Part shown: positions 52,467-61,671 of the stretch, piece after piece
Layout of the letters: each line of letters starts with the position of its first letter
How positions within the stretch are numbered: position 1 is the first letter of the stretch
Origin: Enhydrobacter sp.
GTDB lineage: Bacteria; Pseudomonadota; Alphaproteobacteria; Reyranellales; Reyranellaceae
Direction: 5' to 3'
Length of the DNA stretch: 64,000 nucleotides
Assembly: GCA_025808875.1 (NCBI GenBank)
Contig: CP075528.1
Location: 1,920,473-1,984,472, forward strand
Made by a program: the position numbers and the translations under genes
Notes under the pieces: generated by a model
What the model saw: the letters and a program-made list of their open reading frames with translations, nothing else
The model's database searches: none
Told to the model about the DNA's origin: nothing

Positions 52467-54094
52467 CACCCGCGGACCTTCGGCATCATGATCAAGTCCC
52501 ACGGACTCGGCACGTCACCATGCGGCACCCAGACGAGCGCCGGTGCGTCGAGCGCGAAAGCCTTGTGTAGCGCGACCTCAAGCTGCCGGGCGTCGGTCGC
52601 CTTGAAGGACGCGACGCCGAAACTGTCGGCCAGCCTGCAGAAGTCGGGGTTCTGCAGGTCGGAGGCGATGAGGCGGTTGCCGTAGCGTTCCTGCTGGATG
52701 CGCTTGACGTTGCCGAAGGCGCCGTTGTCGAACACCACGACGACCACGGCGAGGTTGTGGCGGGCGGCGGTGGCGAGTTCGCCGATCTGATAGAGGAAGC
52801 CGCCGTCCCCCGCGATCGCCAGCACTTTGCGCCCGGGCATCGCGGCTTTCGCGCCGAGCGCGGTGCCGAAGCCCCACCCGAGATTGTCCTGGTATCCCGG
52901 CGACAGGAAGGTGCGTGGCTTCTCGATGGGCAGCGCCACGCGCGAGGCGAAGCCGATCTGGCTGACCTCGTCGACGAAGATGCCGTCCTCCGGCAGGGCA
53001 GAGCGGATCGCTTTGAGGAAACTCGTTTGCGGCTCTAAATGCGACAGGCGCTCGGCGAGCCACGTGCGATGCGTGCCCAGTTCGCCGGCCCGTGAAGGGC
53101 GCTTGCGATTGTGCCGGGGCAGGGCGGCGATCAGCGCGCGCAGTTGCGGCGCCGCGTCGCCCACGATGGCCGCGTCGGGCTTGCGGAAGCGCTCGTGCTC
53201 GTCGGGGTCGATGTCGAGTCGCACGACCTTGAGCCCGGCATCGACGCCCCACTGGCTGTTCTGGACGAAGAAGCGCGTGCCGATCGCCAGCACGGCGTCG
53301 GTGTCCTTCCACAGCCGATGACCGATCGGCATGTCGACGGCCAGCCGGTGCGAGCTCGGGATGACGCCGCGGCCACGGCGATACGAACAGACCGGCGCCT
53401 CGAGCATTTCGGCCAGCGTCGCCACCTCGGCGGAGGCGTCGAGCGCGCCGCCCCCCAGCACGAGCATCGGCCGCTCCGCCTGGCCCAGGATCCTGGCGGC
53501 CGTTTCTATGGCTTCGTCGTCGATCGGGTCCGGCGGCGGGGGCGACGGTGGAGCGTCCGGCAGCGCGACGTCCGCGCGCTTGGCCCAGGTATCGAGCGCA
53601 CATTCCAGCGCGACTGGACGCGGCCGTCCCGTGGTCGCCTGCCGGATCGCCTGGCTGACCAGAGACGGAGCCTCCTGTGGGCTGCGGATGCGCTCGGCCC
53701 ACTTGGTGATGTGTCGCATCAGACCGAGTTGGTCATGGATCTCGTGCAGATGGCCGTGGCCGCGATCGATGTCGACCTGCGGGATCTGCCCGACCAGCGC
53801 CAGCACCGGCGCGTTCATGCCGTAGGCCGTGAGCAACGCCGCGCCGGCGTTCAGCAAGCCGGGACCGGGCACCACGGCAAAGGCTTGCGGCCGACCCGTC
53901 GCCAGCGCCGCGCCGAGCGCCATGTAGGCCGCGGTCTGCTCGTGCCGCGGATGGAGGACGCGCAGCCTGTCGGCGGCATGGTAGAAGGCGTCGAACAGCG
54001 GATCGTTGTGCAGGCCGGGCAGGGCATAGACCGTGTCCAGGCCATGGCGCAGGAGAGTGTGGACGGTGGCTTCGGCGGTACTGAGACGGGGCAT
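52466..54094 (-). CDS. ThDP-dependent enzyme, acetolactate synthase/benzoylformate decarboxylase type
   Basis: A 542-residue ThDP-binding enzyme with Pyr, central and PP domains. The catalytic Glu is in R-H-E-Q-T-A-A-Y near residue 51, and the ThDP motif G-D-G-G-F-L-Y-Q-I-G-E-L near residue 415 ends at V-V-F-D-N-G-A-F-G. The central domain (~185-320) has G-A-L-D-A-S-A. Substrate is a 2-oxo acid; the class cannot be told without the active-site pocket. GGAGG at 54103 precedes the ATG at 54094; an earlier ATG at 54136 overlaps the divergent gene. It is first in a two-gene operon. Confidence 0.88.
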   Translation of the reverse strand: MPRLSTAEATVHTLLRHGLDTVYALPGLHNDPLFDAFYHAADRLRVLHPRHEQTAAYMALGAALATGRPQAFAVVPGPGLLNAGAALLTAYGMNAPVLALVGQIPQVDIDRGHGHLHEIHDQLGLMRHITKWAERIRSPQEAPSLVSQAIRQATTGRPRPVALECALDTWAKRADVALPDAPPSPPPPDPIDDEAIETAARILGQAERPMLVLGGGALDASAEVATLAEMLEAPVCSYRRGRGVIPSSHRLAVDMPIGHRLWKDTDAVLAIGTRFFVQNSQWGVDAGLKVVRLDIDPDEHERFRKPDAAIVGDAAPQLRALIAALPRHNRKRPSRAGELGTHRTWLAERLSHLEPQTSFLKAIRSALPEDGIFVDEVSQIGFASRVALPIEKPRTFLSPGYQDNLGWGFGTALGAKAAMPGRKVLAIAGDGGFLYQIGELATAARHNLAVVVVVFDNGAFGNVKRIQQERYGNRLIASDLQNPDFCRLADSFGVASFKATDARQLEVALHKAFALDAPALVWVPHGDVPSPWDLIMMPKVRG

Positions 54095-54134
54095 TCGGAC
54101 GACACCTCCGGCGGGACAGCCCGGTCTATAGCAC

Positions 54135-54788
54135 ATGCGTCTCGCGCTCTACGCTCTGCTCGCGCTCGGGGGCATCGCATCGTGCGCCGCGTTGCTGGCG
54201 TGGTTTGCCGAGCGCAGCCTGTTGCGCGAGGCCGATGCTCGGTCGACGGCCGATCTCGCACAAGTCGCGCCAGTTGAGGTCGCGCTCGTGCTCGGAACGG
54301 CGCCCATCGGTCCCGAAGGTGGCCCCAATCGGTATCTGGTCTATCGGCTCGACGCCGCCGCGGCGCTGTGGCACGCCGGCAAGGTACGCTTCCTTCTCGT
54401 GAGCGGCAATCGCGAGGGCAGCTACGACGAGCCGACGGCAATGCGCGTCGGCTTGATCGCACGCGGCGTGCCCGCGGCCGCCATCTACCGCGACTTCGCG
54501 GGCTATCGGACGCGCGATTCGATCCTGCGCGCCCGCGATGTCTTCGGGCTTGGGGAATTCATCGTCGTCTCGCAGCGCTTCCACGTCGGCCGCGCCCTGT
54601 TCATCGCGCGGCACGAGGGTATCGGCGCCAGCGGATTCGACGCCCGCGACGTCGTCCGGCCGCACAGCATGCTCACCGAACTGCGGCGATATCCATCGGC
54701 CTTGATCGCCTATCTGGAAGTGCTGTCGCGGCGGCGGCCGCACGAAACAGGGCGGAAGGTGTCTATCGGAGTCGACCCGCCGGATTGA
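54135..54788 (+). CDS. SanA/YdcF-like (DUF218) membrane protein
   Basis: A 217-residue protein with one N-terminal membrane helix (~4-24) and a DUF218 domain: A-L-V-L-G-T-A near 50, N-R-Y-L-V-Y-R-L-D-A-A-A near 65, V-S-G-N-R-E-G-S-Y-D-E-P near 89, G-Y-R-T-R-D-S-I near 122 and V-S-Q-R-F-H-V-G-R-A near 143. SanA-type proteins affect envelope permeability. It is divergent from the ThDP-enzyme gene with ~40 bases between; the 3' end overlaps the convergent dehydrogenase gene by 26 bases. Confidence 0.88.
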   Translation: MRLALYALLALGGIASCAALLAWFAERSLLREADARSTADLAQVAPVEVALVLGTAPIGPEGGPNRYLVYRLDAAAALWHAGKVRFLLVSGNREGSYDEPTAMRVGLIARGVPAAAIYRDFAGYRTRDSILRARDVFGLGEFIVVSQRFHVGRALFIARHEGIGASGFDARDVVRPHSMLTELRRYPSALIAYLEVLSRRRPHETGRKVSIGVDPPD

Positions 54789-55758
54789 GCGCCATGTCGC
54801 GCAATTCCGGAAGCGGTGAGACCACGGGCTTGCCGGCGAAATGGGCGTCGAGATTCTGTCGCACCAAGGCGGTCATGCGCCGTTGCGCATGCTCGGTGCC
54901 GCCGCCGAAGTGCGGCGTCATGACCAGATTGTCGAGTGGTAACAACTCGGTGCCCTCGTAGGGCTCCTCGTCGAACACGTCGAGGGCGGCACCTTCGATG
55001 ACGTTGTTGCGCAGGGCCTCGGCGAGATCCGCCTCGTCGACGGCCCATCCCCGGGAGATGTTCACGACGTGGCCGCGCGGCCCCAGCGCGGTCAGCACGG
55101 CCGCGTTGATGATATGCCGGTTCGACGCGTCGGAGCGCAGACAGACCATCAGGTAGTCGCACCAGGTCGCCAACTCCATCACGTTGGCGAAGTAGGGGTA
55201 GTCGACGTCGCTCCGCGGGCGGCGGTTGCAGTAGCCGATTTCGACATCGAAACCCTTGAGCCGCCTGGCCACTTCCATGCCAATCGCACCGAGTCCCAGG
55301 ATGCCGACTTTGCCGCCGGTCAGGCCCGCGATGACACCGAAGCGATTGGGGATACGCTTGGTCCAATCGCCGCGCCGTATCATCTTGTCGGCGCGCACGA
55401 TGCGCCGCGTCGACGCGAGCAGGATGGCGACCGCCATCTCGGCGACGTCCGGCGCATTGGCGTCGGCGCCGTGGGTGACCATGACGTTCCGTTGGCGCGC
55501 CGCCTCAAGATCGATCCGTTCGTAGCCCGTGCCGTAGCAACAGACCAGCGACAGGCGCGGCAACGCCGCCATCAGCCTGTCGGAAACGCCGACGCTCCCG
55601 GTCGTCACCAGAGCTTGCACATGCTCAGCCGTCCCAGATGGAATGAAGGCCGGATCCGGTTTGTCCATGTGGCCGAGGATGTCGTAGCGCTCGGCGAAGG
55701 TGGCGAGGGTCGTCTTGGTAAAGTGAAAGCCGGTGAGGATTGCGGGACGGTCGGCCAT
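54763..55758 (-). CDS. D-2-hydroxyacid dehydrogenase family protein
   Basis: A 331-residue NAD(P)-dependent dehydrogenase. The nucleotide motif G-I-L-G-L-G-A-I-G is near residue 152, the catalytic Arg is in M-V-C-L-R-S-D near 210, Glu in D-V-F-D-E-E-P near 270 and His in M-T-P-H-F-G-G near 290. C-Y-G-T-G-Y-E-R-I-D-L near 78 is the usual substrate loop. Likely glyoxylate/hydroxypyruvate or related acid reduction. I start at 55758; an upstream ATG at 55797 is weaker. Divergent from pntAA. Confidence 0.9.
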   Translation of the reverse strand: MADRPAILTGFHFTKTTLATFAERYDILGHMDKPDPAFIPSGTAEHVQALVTTGSVGVSDRLMAALPRLSLVCCYGTGYERIDLEAARQRNVMVTHGADANAPDVAEMAVAILLASTRRIVRADKMIRRGDWTKRIPNRFGVIAGLTGGKVGILGLGAIGMEVARRLKGFDVEIGYCNRRPRSDVDYPYFANVMELATWCDYLMVCLRSDASNRHIINAAVLTALGPRGHVVNISRGWAVDEADLAEALRNNVIEGAALDVFDEEPYEGTELLPLDNLVMTPHFGGGTEHAQRRMTALVRQNLDAHFAGKPVVSPLPELRDMALNPAGRLR

Positions 55759-55901
55759 GCCCGGCCCTAACACGCAAACCGCATCGGCGTAAATCAATCC
55801 TTGTCACGCGGCGAAAATGCGGCTTGCAAACAGCCGAGTGCTGTGCATCGTGCCCGCACGACCGGATCCAGCGCCTACATCGACCCATCGGCAAACGCTC
55901 C

Positions 55902-57050
55902 ATGAAAATTGCAATTCTCAAAGAACGCAGGCCTCACGAGACTCGCGTGGCCGCGACGCCCGACACCGTCAAGAAACTGAAGGCTTTGGGCGCGGAAGTT
56001 ACGATCGAATCGGGAGCGGGGACGGCGGCAGCCTACACCGATCGGGCCTACATGGAGGCCGGGGCAAGCATCGTGCCAGACGCGGCGACGGCCGTGGCGG
56101 CGGGCGACATCGTTTTCAAGATTCAGCGCCCGATGATGGCGGACGAGGGCCTCGACGAGCTCGGCCTCCTGCGGCAGGGCCAGATGCTGATGTCGCCGCT
56201 CGGTGCACTCACCAACAAGGAACTCGTGCAGGCGTTGGCAGCGCGCGGCGTGACGACCTTCGCGCTCGAACTGATTCCGCGTATCACCCGCGCCCAGTCG
56301 ATGGACATCCTGTCATCGCAGGCGAACCTCGCCGGCTACAAGGCGGTGCTGCTGGCGGCCAATACCTTCGGCCGCATTTTCCCGCAGATGATGACGCCGG
56401 CGGGCACGCTCGCTCCGGCGCGCGCCTTCATCATGGGTGTCGGCGTCGCCGGCCTGCAGGCGATTGCCACGGCGCGTCGGCTGGGCGCCGTCGTGTCGGC
56501 CACCGACGTGCGGCCTGCGACCAAGGAACAGGTCCAGTCGCTCGGCGGCAAGTTCGTCGCTGTCGAGGACGAGGAGTTCAAGGCGGCAGAGACGGCGGGC
56601 GGCTACGCCAAGCAGATGAGCCCGGAATACCAGGCCAAACAAGCCGCACTGGTCGCCGAGCACATCAAGGTGCAAGACATCGTCGTCACCACGGCGCTGA
56701 TCCCGGGGCGCAAGGCGCCGATGCTGGTCAGCGAGGATATGGTGAAGACCATGAAGCCGGGCTCGGTCATCGTCGACATGGCGGTCGAGCAGGGCGGCAA
56801 CTGCCCGCTGTCGGAATACGGCAGGACGGTCGAGAAGCACGGCGTGAAGATCGTCGGACCGGCCAACCTGCCGGCCGAGCTGCCGACCGACGCCTCGGCG
56901 CTGTTCGCGCGCAATCTGCTGAACTTCATCACGCCCATGGTCGACAAGGAAACCAGGGCGCTGAAAGTCGACGTCGAGGATGAGGTCGTGAAGGGGACGC
57001 TGGTGACCCGGGACGGCCAGATCGTGCATCCCTCGCTGGCCTCGAACTAG
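55902..57050 (+). CDS. pntAA: NAD(P) transhydrogenase alpha subunit, part 1
   Basis: A 382-residue NAD(H)-binding domain (dI) of the proton-translocating transhydrogenase. It starts MKIAILKERRPHETRVAATP, has E-S-G-A-G near 36, R-I-T-R-A-Q-S-M-D near 130, the dinucleotide block M-G-V-G-V-A-G-L-Q-A near 172 and V-I-V-D-M-A-V-E-Q-G-G-N near 290. The membrane part is in a separate gene, as in alphaproteobacteria. The upstream in-frame extension to 55740 is not supported. First gene of the pnt operon; pntAB follows after 9 bases. Confidence 0.96.
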   Translation: MKIAILKERRPHETRVAATPDTVKKLKALGAEVTIESGAGTAAAYTDRAYMEAGASIVPDAATAVAAGDIVFKIQRPMMADEGLDELGLLRQGQMLMSPLGALTNKELVQALAARGVTTFALELIPRITRAQSMDILSSQANLAGYKAVLLAANTFGRIFPQMMTPAGTLAPARAFIMGVGVAGLQAIATARRLGAVVSATDVRPATKEQVQSLGGKFVAVEDEEFKAAETAGGYAKQMSPEYQAKQAALVAEHIKVQDIVVTTALIPGRKAPMLVSEDMVKTMKPGSVIVDMAVEQGGNCPLSEYGRTVEKHGVKIVGPANLPAELPTDASALFARNLLNFITPMVDKETRALKVDVEDEVVKGTLVTRDGQIVHPSLASN

Positions 57051-57059
57051 GAGCAGGCA

Positions 57060-57485
57060 ATGAACGACCAACTCGCCGGCGAGGCAGCGAAGCTCGCGAC
57101 GCAGGCCCAGGATCTTGCCAGCCAACTCAAGGGCGTGGCGCAGCGGATCACCGACATGGCTGCCCAGGGTGGCGCGGCGTTGCCCGACGGTCATATGCCG
57201 TTCGTCGCCCTGCTGACCATCTTCGCGCTGGCTTGCTTCGTCGGCTACTACGTGGTGTGGCGGGTGACGCCGGCGCTGCACTCGCCGCTGATGGCCGTCA
57301 CCAACGCGGTGTCGTCGGTCATCATCGTCGGCGCCCTGCTGGCGGCCGGGCTCAAGGGCCTTGGTGCGGCGCAGTTCTTCGGCGCCATCGCCGTGGCGCT
57401 GGCCGCGGTCAACATCTTTGGCGGCTTCATCGTCACACATCGCATGCTGTCGATGTTCAAGAAGAAGCAACCGGTCAAGAAGTAG
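57060..57485 (+). CDS. pntAB: NAD(P) transhydrogenase alpha subunit, part 2 (membrane)
   Basis: A 141-residue membrane subunit. A helical, polar N-terminus ([12 protein letters not shown]) leads to four hydrophobic segments (~48-65, 76-95, 100-118, 120-135), the last containing [13 protein letters not shown], as in PntA family dII halves. It forms part of the proton path with PntB. It sits between pntAA and pntB with short gaps. Confidence 0.95.
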   Translation: MNDQLAGEAAKLATQAQDLASQLKGVAQRITDMAAQGGAALPDGHMPFVALLTIFALACFVGYYVVWRVTPALHSPLMAVTNAVSSVIIVGALLAAGLKGLGAAQFFGAIAVALAAVNIFGGFIVTHRMLSMFKKKQPVKK

Positions 57486-57503
57486 GGGCGGGGGAAGAGC
57501 GGG

Positions 57504-58913
57504 ATGATCACCCATGAAATAGCCGCCTACGGCTACCTGATCGCGGCGATCTGCTTCATCATGGCGTTGCGCGGGCTGAGCTCGCCCGTGACCTCGCGGC
57601 AGGGCAACCTCTACGGCATCGTCGGCATGGTGATCGCGATCGGCGTCACCGTGGCCTCGCCGGGCGTGGTTTCACCCTGGCTGATCGTGATCGGCCTGAT
57701 CGTCGGCGGCGCGATTGGCACGATCGTGGCGATGCGCATCCAGATGACGGCGCTGCCCCAGCTCGTGGCGGCCTTCCATTCGCTGGTCGGCCTCGCCGCG
57801 GTCTTCGTGGCCGCGGCGGCGTTCATTTCGCCTGACGCCTTCGGCATCGGCGCGCCGGGCAAGATCAAGGTGCAAAGCCTGATCGAGATGGGCTTGGGCA
57901 CCATTATCGGCGCCATCACCTTCACCGGCTCCATCGTCGCCTTCGCCAAGCTGCAGGGTCTGGTGTCCGGATCGCCGCTCGTCTTTCGCGGCCAGCATCC
58001 GCTCAACGCCCTGATCGGCGTCGCACTGGTGCTGCTGCTGGTGTGGTTCGCCATGCGCGGTCATCCCATGACTTTCGTGCTGCTGATCGTGCTGTCGCTG
58101 GCGCTGGGCTTCCTGCTGATCCTGCCGATCGGCGGCGCCGACATGCCGGTCGTGGTGTCGATGTTGAACTCCTATTCGGGCTGGGCGGCGGCCGGCATCG
58201 GCTTCACGCTCGGCAACACTGCGCTGATCGTCACCGGCGCTCTGGTCGGCTCCTCGGGCGCCATCCTGAGCTACATCATGTGCAAGGGCATGAACCGCTC
58301 GATCTTCAACGTGATCCTGGGCGGCTTCGGCACCGACAGCAGCGCGGCCGGCCCGGCCGGTGCCAAGACCGACAAGCCCGTCAAGGCGGGTTCGGCCGAG
58401 GACGCGGCCTTCCTGATGAAGAACGCGAGCTCCGTCATCATCGTGCCGGGCTACGGCATGGCGGTCGCCCAGGCCCAGCACGCGCTGCGCGAGATGGCCG
58501 ACATCCTGAAGAAGGACGGCGTCAACGTGCGCTACGCCATCCATCCCGTCGCCGGCCGCATGCCGGGCCACATGAACGTGCTGCTCGCCGAGGCCAACGT
58601 ACCCTACGACGAAGTGTTCGAGCTCGACGACATCAACCGCGATTTCGCCTCGACCGACGTCGCCTTCGTGATCGGCGCCAACGACGTCACCAACCCGGCG
58701 GCCAAGACCGATCCCAAGAGCCCGATCTACGGCATGCCCATCCTCGACGTGGAGCGGGCGCAAACCGTGCTGTTCGTGAAGCGCGGCATGGCCTCGGGCT
58801 ATGCCGGCGTCGACAACGAGCTGTTCTTCCGCGACAACACCATGATGTTGTTCGCCGACGCCAAGGTGATGTGCGAGAACATCGTGAAGTCGCTGGAAGG
58901 CTCGGCGCATTAG
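57504..58913 (+). CDS. pntB: NAD(P) transhydrogenase beta subunit
   Basis: A 469-residue protein: about nine hydrophobic segments (~1-265) forming the rest of dII, then the NADP-binding dIII (~290-469). Marks include G-L-S-S-P-V-T near 25, A-F-H-S-L-V-G-L-A near 88, the V-P-G-Y-G-M-A-V-A-Q-A-Q dinucleotide block near 315 and V-I-G-A-N-D-V-T-N-P-A near 390. With PntAA and PntAB it makes NADPH from NADH using proton flow. A palindromic element begins 9 bases after the stop and may end transcription. Confidence 0.97.
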   Translation: MITHEIAAYGYLIAAICFIMALRGLSSPVTSRQGNLYGIVGMVIAIGVTVASPGVVSPWLIVIGLIVGGAIGTIVAMRIQMTALPQLVAAFHSLVGLAAVFVAAAAFISPDAFGIGAPGKIKVQSLIEMGLGTIIGAITFTGSIVAFAKLQGLVSGSPLVFRGQHPLNALIGVALVLLLVWFAMRGHPMTFVLLIVLSLALGFLLILPIGGADMPVVVSMLNSYSGWAAAGIGFTLGNTALIVTGALVGSSGAILSYIMCKGMNRSIFNVILGGFGTDSSAAGPAGAKTDKPVKAGSAEDAAFLMKNASSVIIVPGYGMAVAQAQHALREMADILKKDGVNVRYAIHPVAGRMPGHMNVLLAEANVPYDEVFELDDINRDFASTDVAFVIGANDVTNPAAKTDPKSPIYGMPILDVERAQTVLFVKRGMASGYAGVDNELFFRDNTMMLFADAKVMCENIVKSLEGSAH

Positions 58914-58921
58914 GACATGTT

Positions 58922-59021
58922 GGTCATCCCGACGCCCCTTCGGGCGGCGCAGCCGCCCTCAGGACAAGCTCCGGCCGAGGGCGGCCAGGAAAGGTCCGAC
59001 GCGCTACACCCGGGATGACAC
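58922..59021. repeat. Palindromic CATCCCG...CGGGATG element, copy 2
   Basis: GGTCATCCCG at the left and CGGGATGACACC at the right bound ~100 bases between pntB and the GST-like gene; inner pieces include GCCGCCCT/AGGGCGGC-type pairing. The element resembles copy 1 at 23434-23508 in its outer arms. Its right arm reaches into the 5' end of the next gene, supplying an in-frame ATG at 59015. Confidence 0.7.
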
Positions 59022-59023
59022 CG

Positions 59024-60022
59024 ATGGCCCTCTACATCCTCCACGGCATCAACCCGTCGCCCTATTCGGTGAAGATGCGGGCGATCCTGCGCTATCGCCG
59101 CATTCCGTTCGTGTGGAGCGGCAGCGGCAACCCGCGTGACGTCGCGGTGGCGGCGGGGCTGCCGCCGGTGATTCCGGTGCTGACCTTCCCGGATGGCCGG
59201 GCGATGAACGATTCCACGCCGCTCGCCTATGTGCTCGAGAGCGAGCATCGCGAACGCTCGATCGTCCCGGACGATCCGGCGCTCGCCTATCTCAGCGACC
59301 TGCTCGAGGATTTCGGCGACGAGTGGGTCACCAAGATCATGTTCCATTACCGCTGGTACTATGCGGCAGACCGCGCCTTCGCGCAGGACTGGGTGGTGAC
59401 GTCGCGCGATCCGGTGATGCCGGCGGCCGAGCGCAAGGCGGCCATGCAGGCCTTCAACGATCGCCAGGTCGGCCGCATGGCGATGGTCGGCTGCACCGAG
59501 CAGAACCGGCCGATCATCGAGGACAGCTACCGCTTCATTCTCGACGCGCTGGATCGGCACGTGCGGACGACACCGTTCCTGTTCGGCTCGCGGCCGTCGC
59601 TCGCCGATTTCGGGCTGTTCGGCCAGCTGCAGATCCTGTCCGTCGACCCGACGCCGATGGCCGAGATGCGCACGCGCGCGCCCGACGTCTATTACTGGCT
59701 TCTGCGCCTCGACGACGCTTCGGGCGTGGAAGGCGCGTGGATGGACGCGAAGGCGCCATTGCCCGAGACCGTGACGGCGCTGCTGAAGCACTGCGCCGAG
59801 ACCTACCTGCCGTTCCTCGCCGCCAACACGCGCGCGCTGCAGCAAGGGGTGAGCGACGTCGCGCTCGACATCCTCGGCAAGCCCTATGCCCAGGCGCCGT
59901 TCCGCTATCAGGGCAAGTGCCACGACGCACTGCGCAAGAAGCTCGCGGCGTTGCCAGCCGACGCCCACAAGCGACTCGATCCGGTGCTCGAGCAAACGGG
60001 CTGCATTCGCTATCTGATGTGA
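59024..60022 (+). CDS. Glutathione S-transferase-like protein with extended C-terminus
   Basis: A ~332-residue protein with an N-terminal thioredoxin-like GST domain (~1-80; Y-I-L-H-G-I-N-P-S-P-Y-S-V-K, with Ser in place of a redox Cys, then P-V-I-P-V-L near 50 and D-S-T-P-L near 63) and a C-terminal helical GST domain (~90-215; R-P-S-L-A-D-F-G-L-F near 190). A further ~110 residues follow. I start at 59024; the ATG at 59015 lies in the palindrome arm. Substrate unknown. The HAD gene begins 1 base after its stop. Confidence 0.82.
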   Translation: MALYILHGINPSPYSVKMRAILRYRRIPFVWSGSGNPRDVAVAAGLPPVIPVLTFPDGRAMNDSTPLAYVLESEHRERSIVPDDPALAYLSDLLEDFGDEWVTKIMFHYRWYYAADRAFAQDWVVTSRDPVMPAAERKAAMQAFNDRQVGRMAMVGCTEQNRPIIEDSYRFILDALDRHVRTTPFLFGSRPSLADFGLFGQLQILSVDPTPMAEMRTRAPDVYYWLLRLDDASGVEGAWMDAKAPLPETVTALLKHCAETYLPFLAANTRALQQGVSDVALDILGKPYAQAPFRYQGKCHDALRKKLAALPADAHKRLDPVLEQTGCIRYLM

Positions 60023-60023
60023 C

Positions 60024-60632
60024 ATGACATACCGGGCCGTCCTGTTCGATGTCGGCGGTCCGATCGACATGGAGTTCGCCTGGGAGATCGCCGTCGACGG
60101 TGCCATCGCGGCCGCGTGCGGCATGGAAGGCATTCGCGTCGACCAGACAATGATCGAGGAGGCGTCCGACAGGGCGGTCGCTGCCTTCGCCGCCGACGCC
60201 TACGGCCACATGATCGAGATCCTGTGCGGCGATCCCGCCACGGTCGCCCGGGTGCGCCACCGTGTCGAGACGATGACGGGCCAGCTCGACGCCTTCCAGC
60301 TCCGGCCCGACATCGACAGGCTGCTGCGGCAACTGCGCCAGCCTCCTGTACTGGTGCTGGGTGCGCTGAACGCACCATGGGATCGGCTGGAGCGGGAAGG
60401 GCTGGCCAGTCTGTTCGTTCGCGATGTCGACCTGCCGCCAGTTGAGTGCATCCTGGTCGGCGACCGGCTCGATCGCGACATTGCCCCGGCGAAAGCCAGG
60501 GGCATGAGGACCATCCAGTTCCGCACCGGCCGCTGGCGCAAGCAGCGCCCGCGCAACGATGTGGAGACACCGGACGAAGTCGTCACCGACGTCGCCGAGC
60601 TCGAGGCCGCGATCCGGGCATTGGCCGGCTGA
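60024..60632 (+). CDS. HAD-superfamily hydrolase-like protein
   Basis: A 202-residue protein with a HAD fold. Motif I is F-D-V-G-G-P near residue 8, i.e. nucleophile Asp followed by V-G; the second Asp of the usual D-x-D is Gly, a variant seen in part of the superfamily. The V-L-G-A-L-N segment near 113 lies where motif II is expected, and motif IV is V-G-D-R-L-D-R-D near 151. The cap is helical. Activity on phosphate esters is uncertain with the changed motif I. It follows the GST-like gene by 1 base; both are probably in one operon. Confidence 0.75.
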   Translation: MTYRAVLFDVGGPIDMEFAWEIAVDGAIAAACGMEGIRVDQTMIEEASDRAVAAFAADAYGHMIEILCGDPATVARVRHRVETMTGQLDAFQLRPDIDRLLRQLRQPPVLVLGALNAPWDRLEREGLASLFVRDVDLPPVECILVGDRLDRDIAPAKARGMRTIQFRTGRWRKQRPRNDVETPDEVVTDVAELEAAIRALAG

Positions 60633-60648
60633 GGCTGCATCAACCGCG

Positions 60649-61671
60649 CTAATCCAGCAGTTCCCGGCAGTCGAGATCCTCGGCGGCGAGGTGGATGCGT
60701 GCCAGATGCAGCCACCAGACCACTGGCGGAATGCCGTCGGCGTGCTGCCAGGCCGGCATCATGGTCGCCCACAGCACCGAGAGCCGGTAGTCGTCCCGCA
60801 AAGCACGCCGGTCGTAGTCCGTCACTCCTCGCGCCGTCAGCTCGGCGTGATAGACGTCGAGCAAATGCGTCTCGCGACGATGCCTGAGGTCGGGGTGCCA
60901 GTGCAGCGCCATCTGATAGGCAAGGTCGCCTGTCGACCACCCGATCCGCCAGGCGTCCCGGTCGAAGAGCCTGGGGCCGCCTGCCATGCCAGGCTTTGGC
61001 AACAGGCAATTCCAGTGATGCGCGTCGCCGTGCACGATGGTCATGTGGCGGCGGGAGTGGTAGCGTTGGGAAAGCGCAGGTGCACGCTCGATCAGCCGCT
61101 CGTAGAAGGCAAGATGGTCGGGCGACAGGCGATCGCCCAGCCTGTCGGAAAGCTTCGCCATCGCCTGGGCCATGTTCTTCTGCCCTTGCGGCAGCTCCGA
61201 GGGATTTGCCCAGGTTCCAATCGATTTGCCGAGCTCGCGATGGTCCCACCAGCTCGCGTGGAAGCGAGCGAAGGCGCACACGATCGATTCGCAGTCGGAC
61301 AGGGTTGGCGGAAGAGGCCAGACGGAAGCCAATGCATGCGTATCCTGGAGATCCTCGAGCAGGATGTGCCAGTCGCCGCTTGCCTCGTCCCACCGGGTAT
61401 CGTGGCACGACACCAGCACATCTGCCGCCGAGGCCGGCGCCAGCGTGCGGTAGAATGCGACCTCGCGATGGCCGGGGCCGCGGCGCCCGTCGAGGCGACG
61501 GGTCTTGAGGAACAGGGTCGGCGGCCCGGGTTCGCCGTCATAGACGAGCTTCAGGCCCCAGATGTGAGAGAGGATTGTCGGACTGGATGATTCGACCGTG
61601 ACGGTCCTGACGTTGCGGCCGAGGATCTCGCCGAGTCGCCGCGCATCGAGAGGGGAATCAGTGACTGTGAT
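60649..61671 (-). CDS. Aminoglycoside phosphotransferase (APH)-family protein, start unclear
   Basis: A ~340-residue kinase-like protein of the APH/choline-kinase group. V-H-G-D-A-H-H-W-N near residue 210 is the catalytic loop, L-F-D-R-D-A-W near 228 the metal-binding block, and D-L-A-Y-Q-M near 240 follows. The reading frame at the N-terminus (T-D-S-P-L-D-A-R-R-L-G-E-I-L) has no ATG, GTG or TTG between that point and a TTG at 61779 deep inside the upstream gene; the nearest plausible first codon is an ATC at 61671. It overlaps the amidohydrolase 3' end slightly. The substrate is unknown; family members include resistance enzymes and housekeeping kinases. Confidence 0.7.
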   Translation of the reverse strand: MTVTDSPLDARRLGEILGRNVRTVTVESSSPTILSHIWGLKLVYDGEPGPPTLFLKTRRLDGRRGPGHREVAFYRTLAPASAADVLVSCHDTRWDEASGDWHILLEDLQDTHALASVWPLPPTLSDCESIVCAFARFHASWWDHRELGKSIGTWANPSELPQGQKNMAQAMAKLSDRLGDRLSPDHLAFYERLIERAPALSQRYHSRRHMTIVHGDAHHWNCLLPKPGMAGGPRLFDRDAWRIGWSTGDLAYQMALHWHPDLRHRRETHLLDVYHAELTARGVTDYDRRALRDDYRLSVLWATMMPAWQHADGIPPVVWWLHLARIHLAAEDLDCRELLD

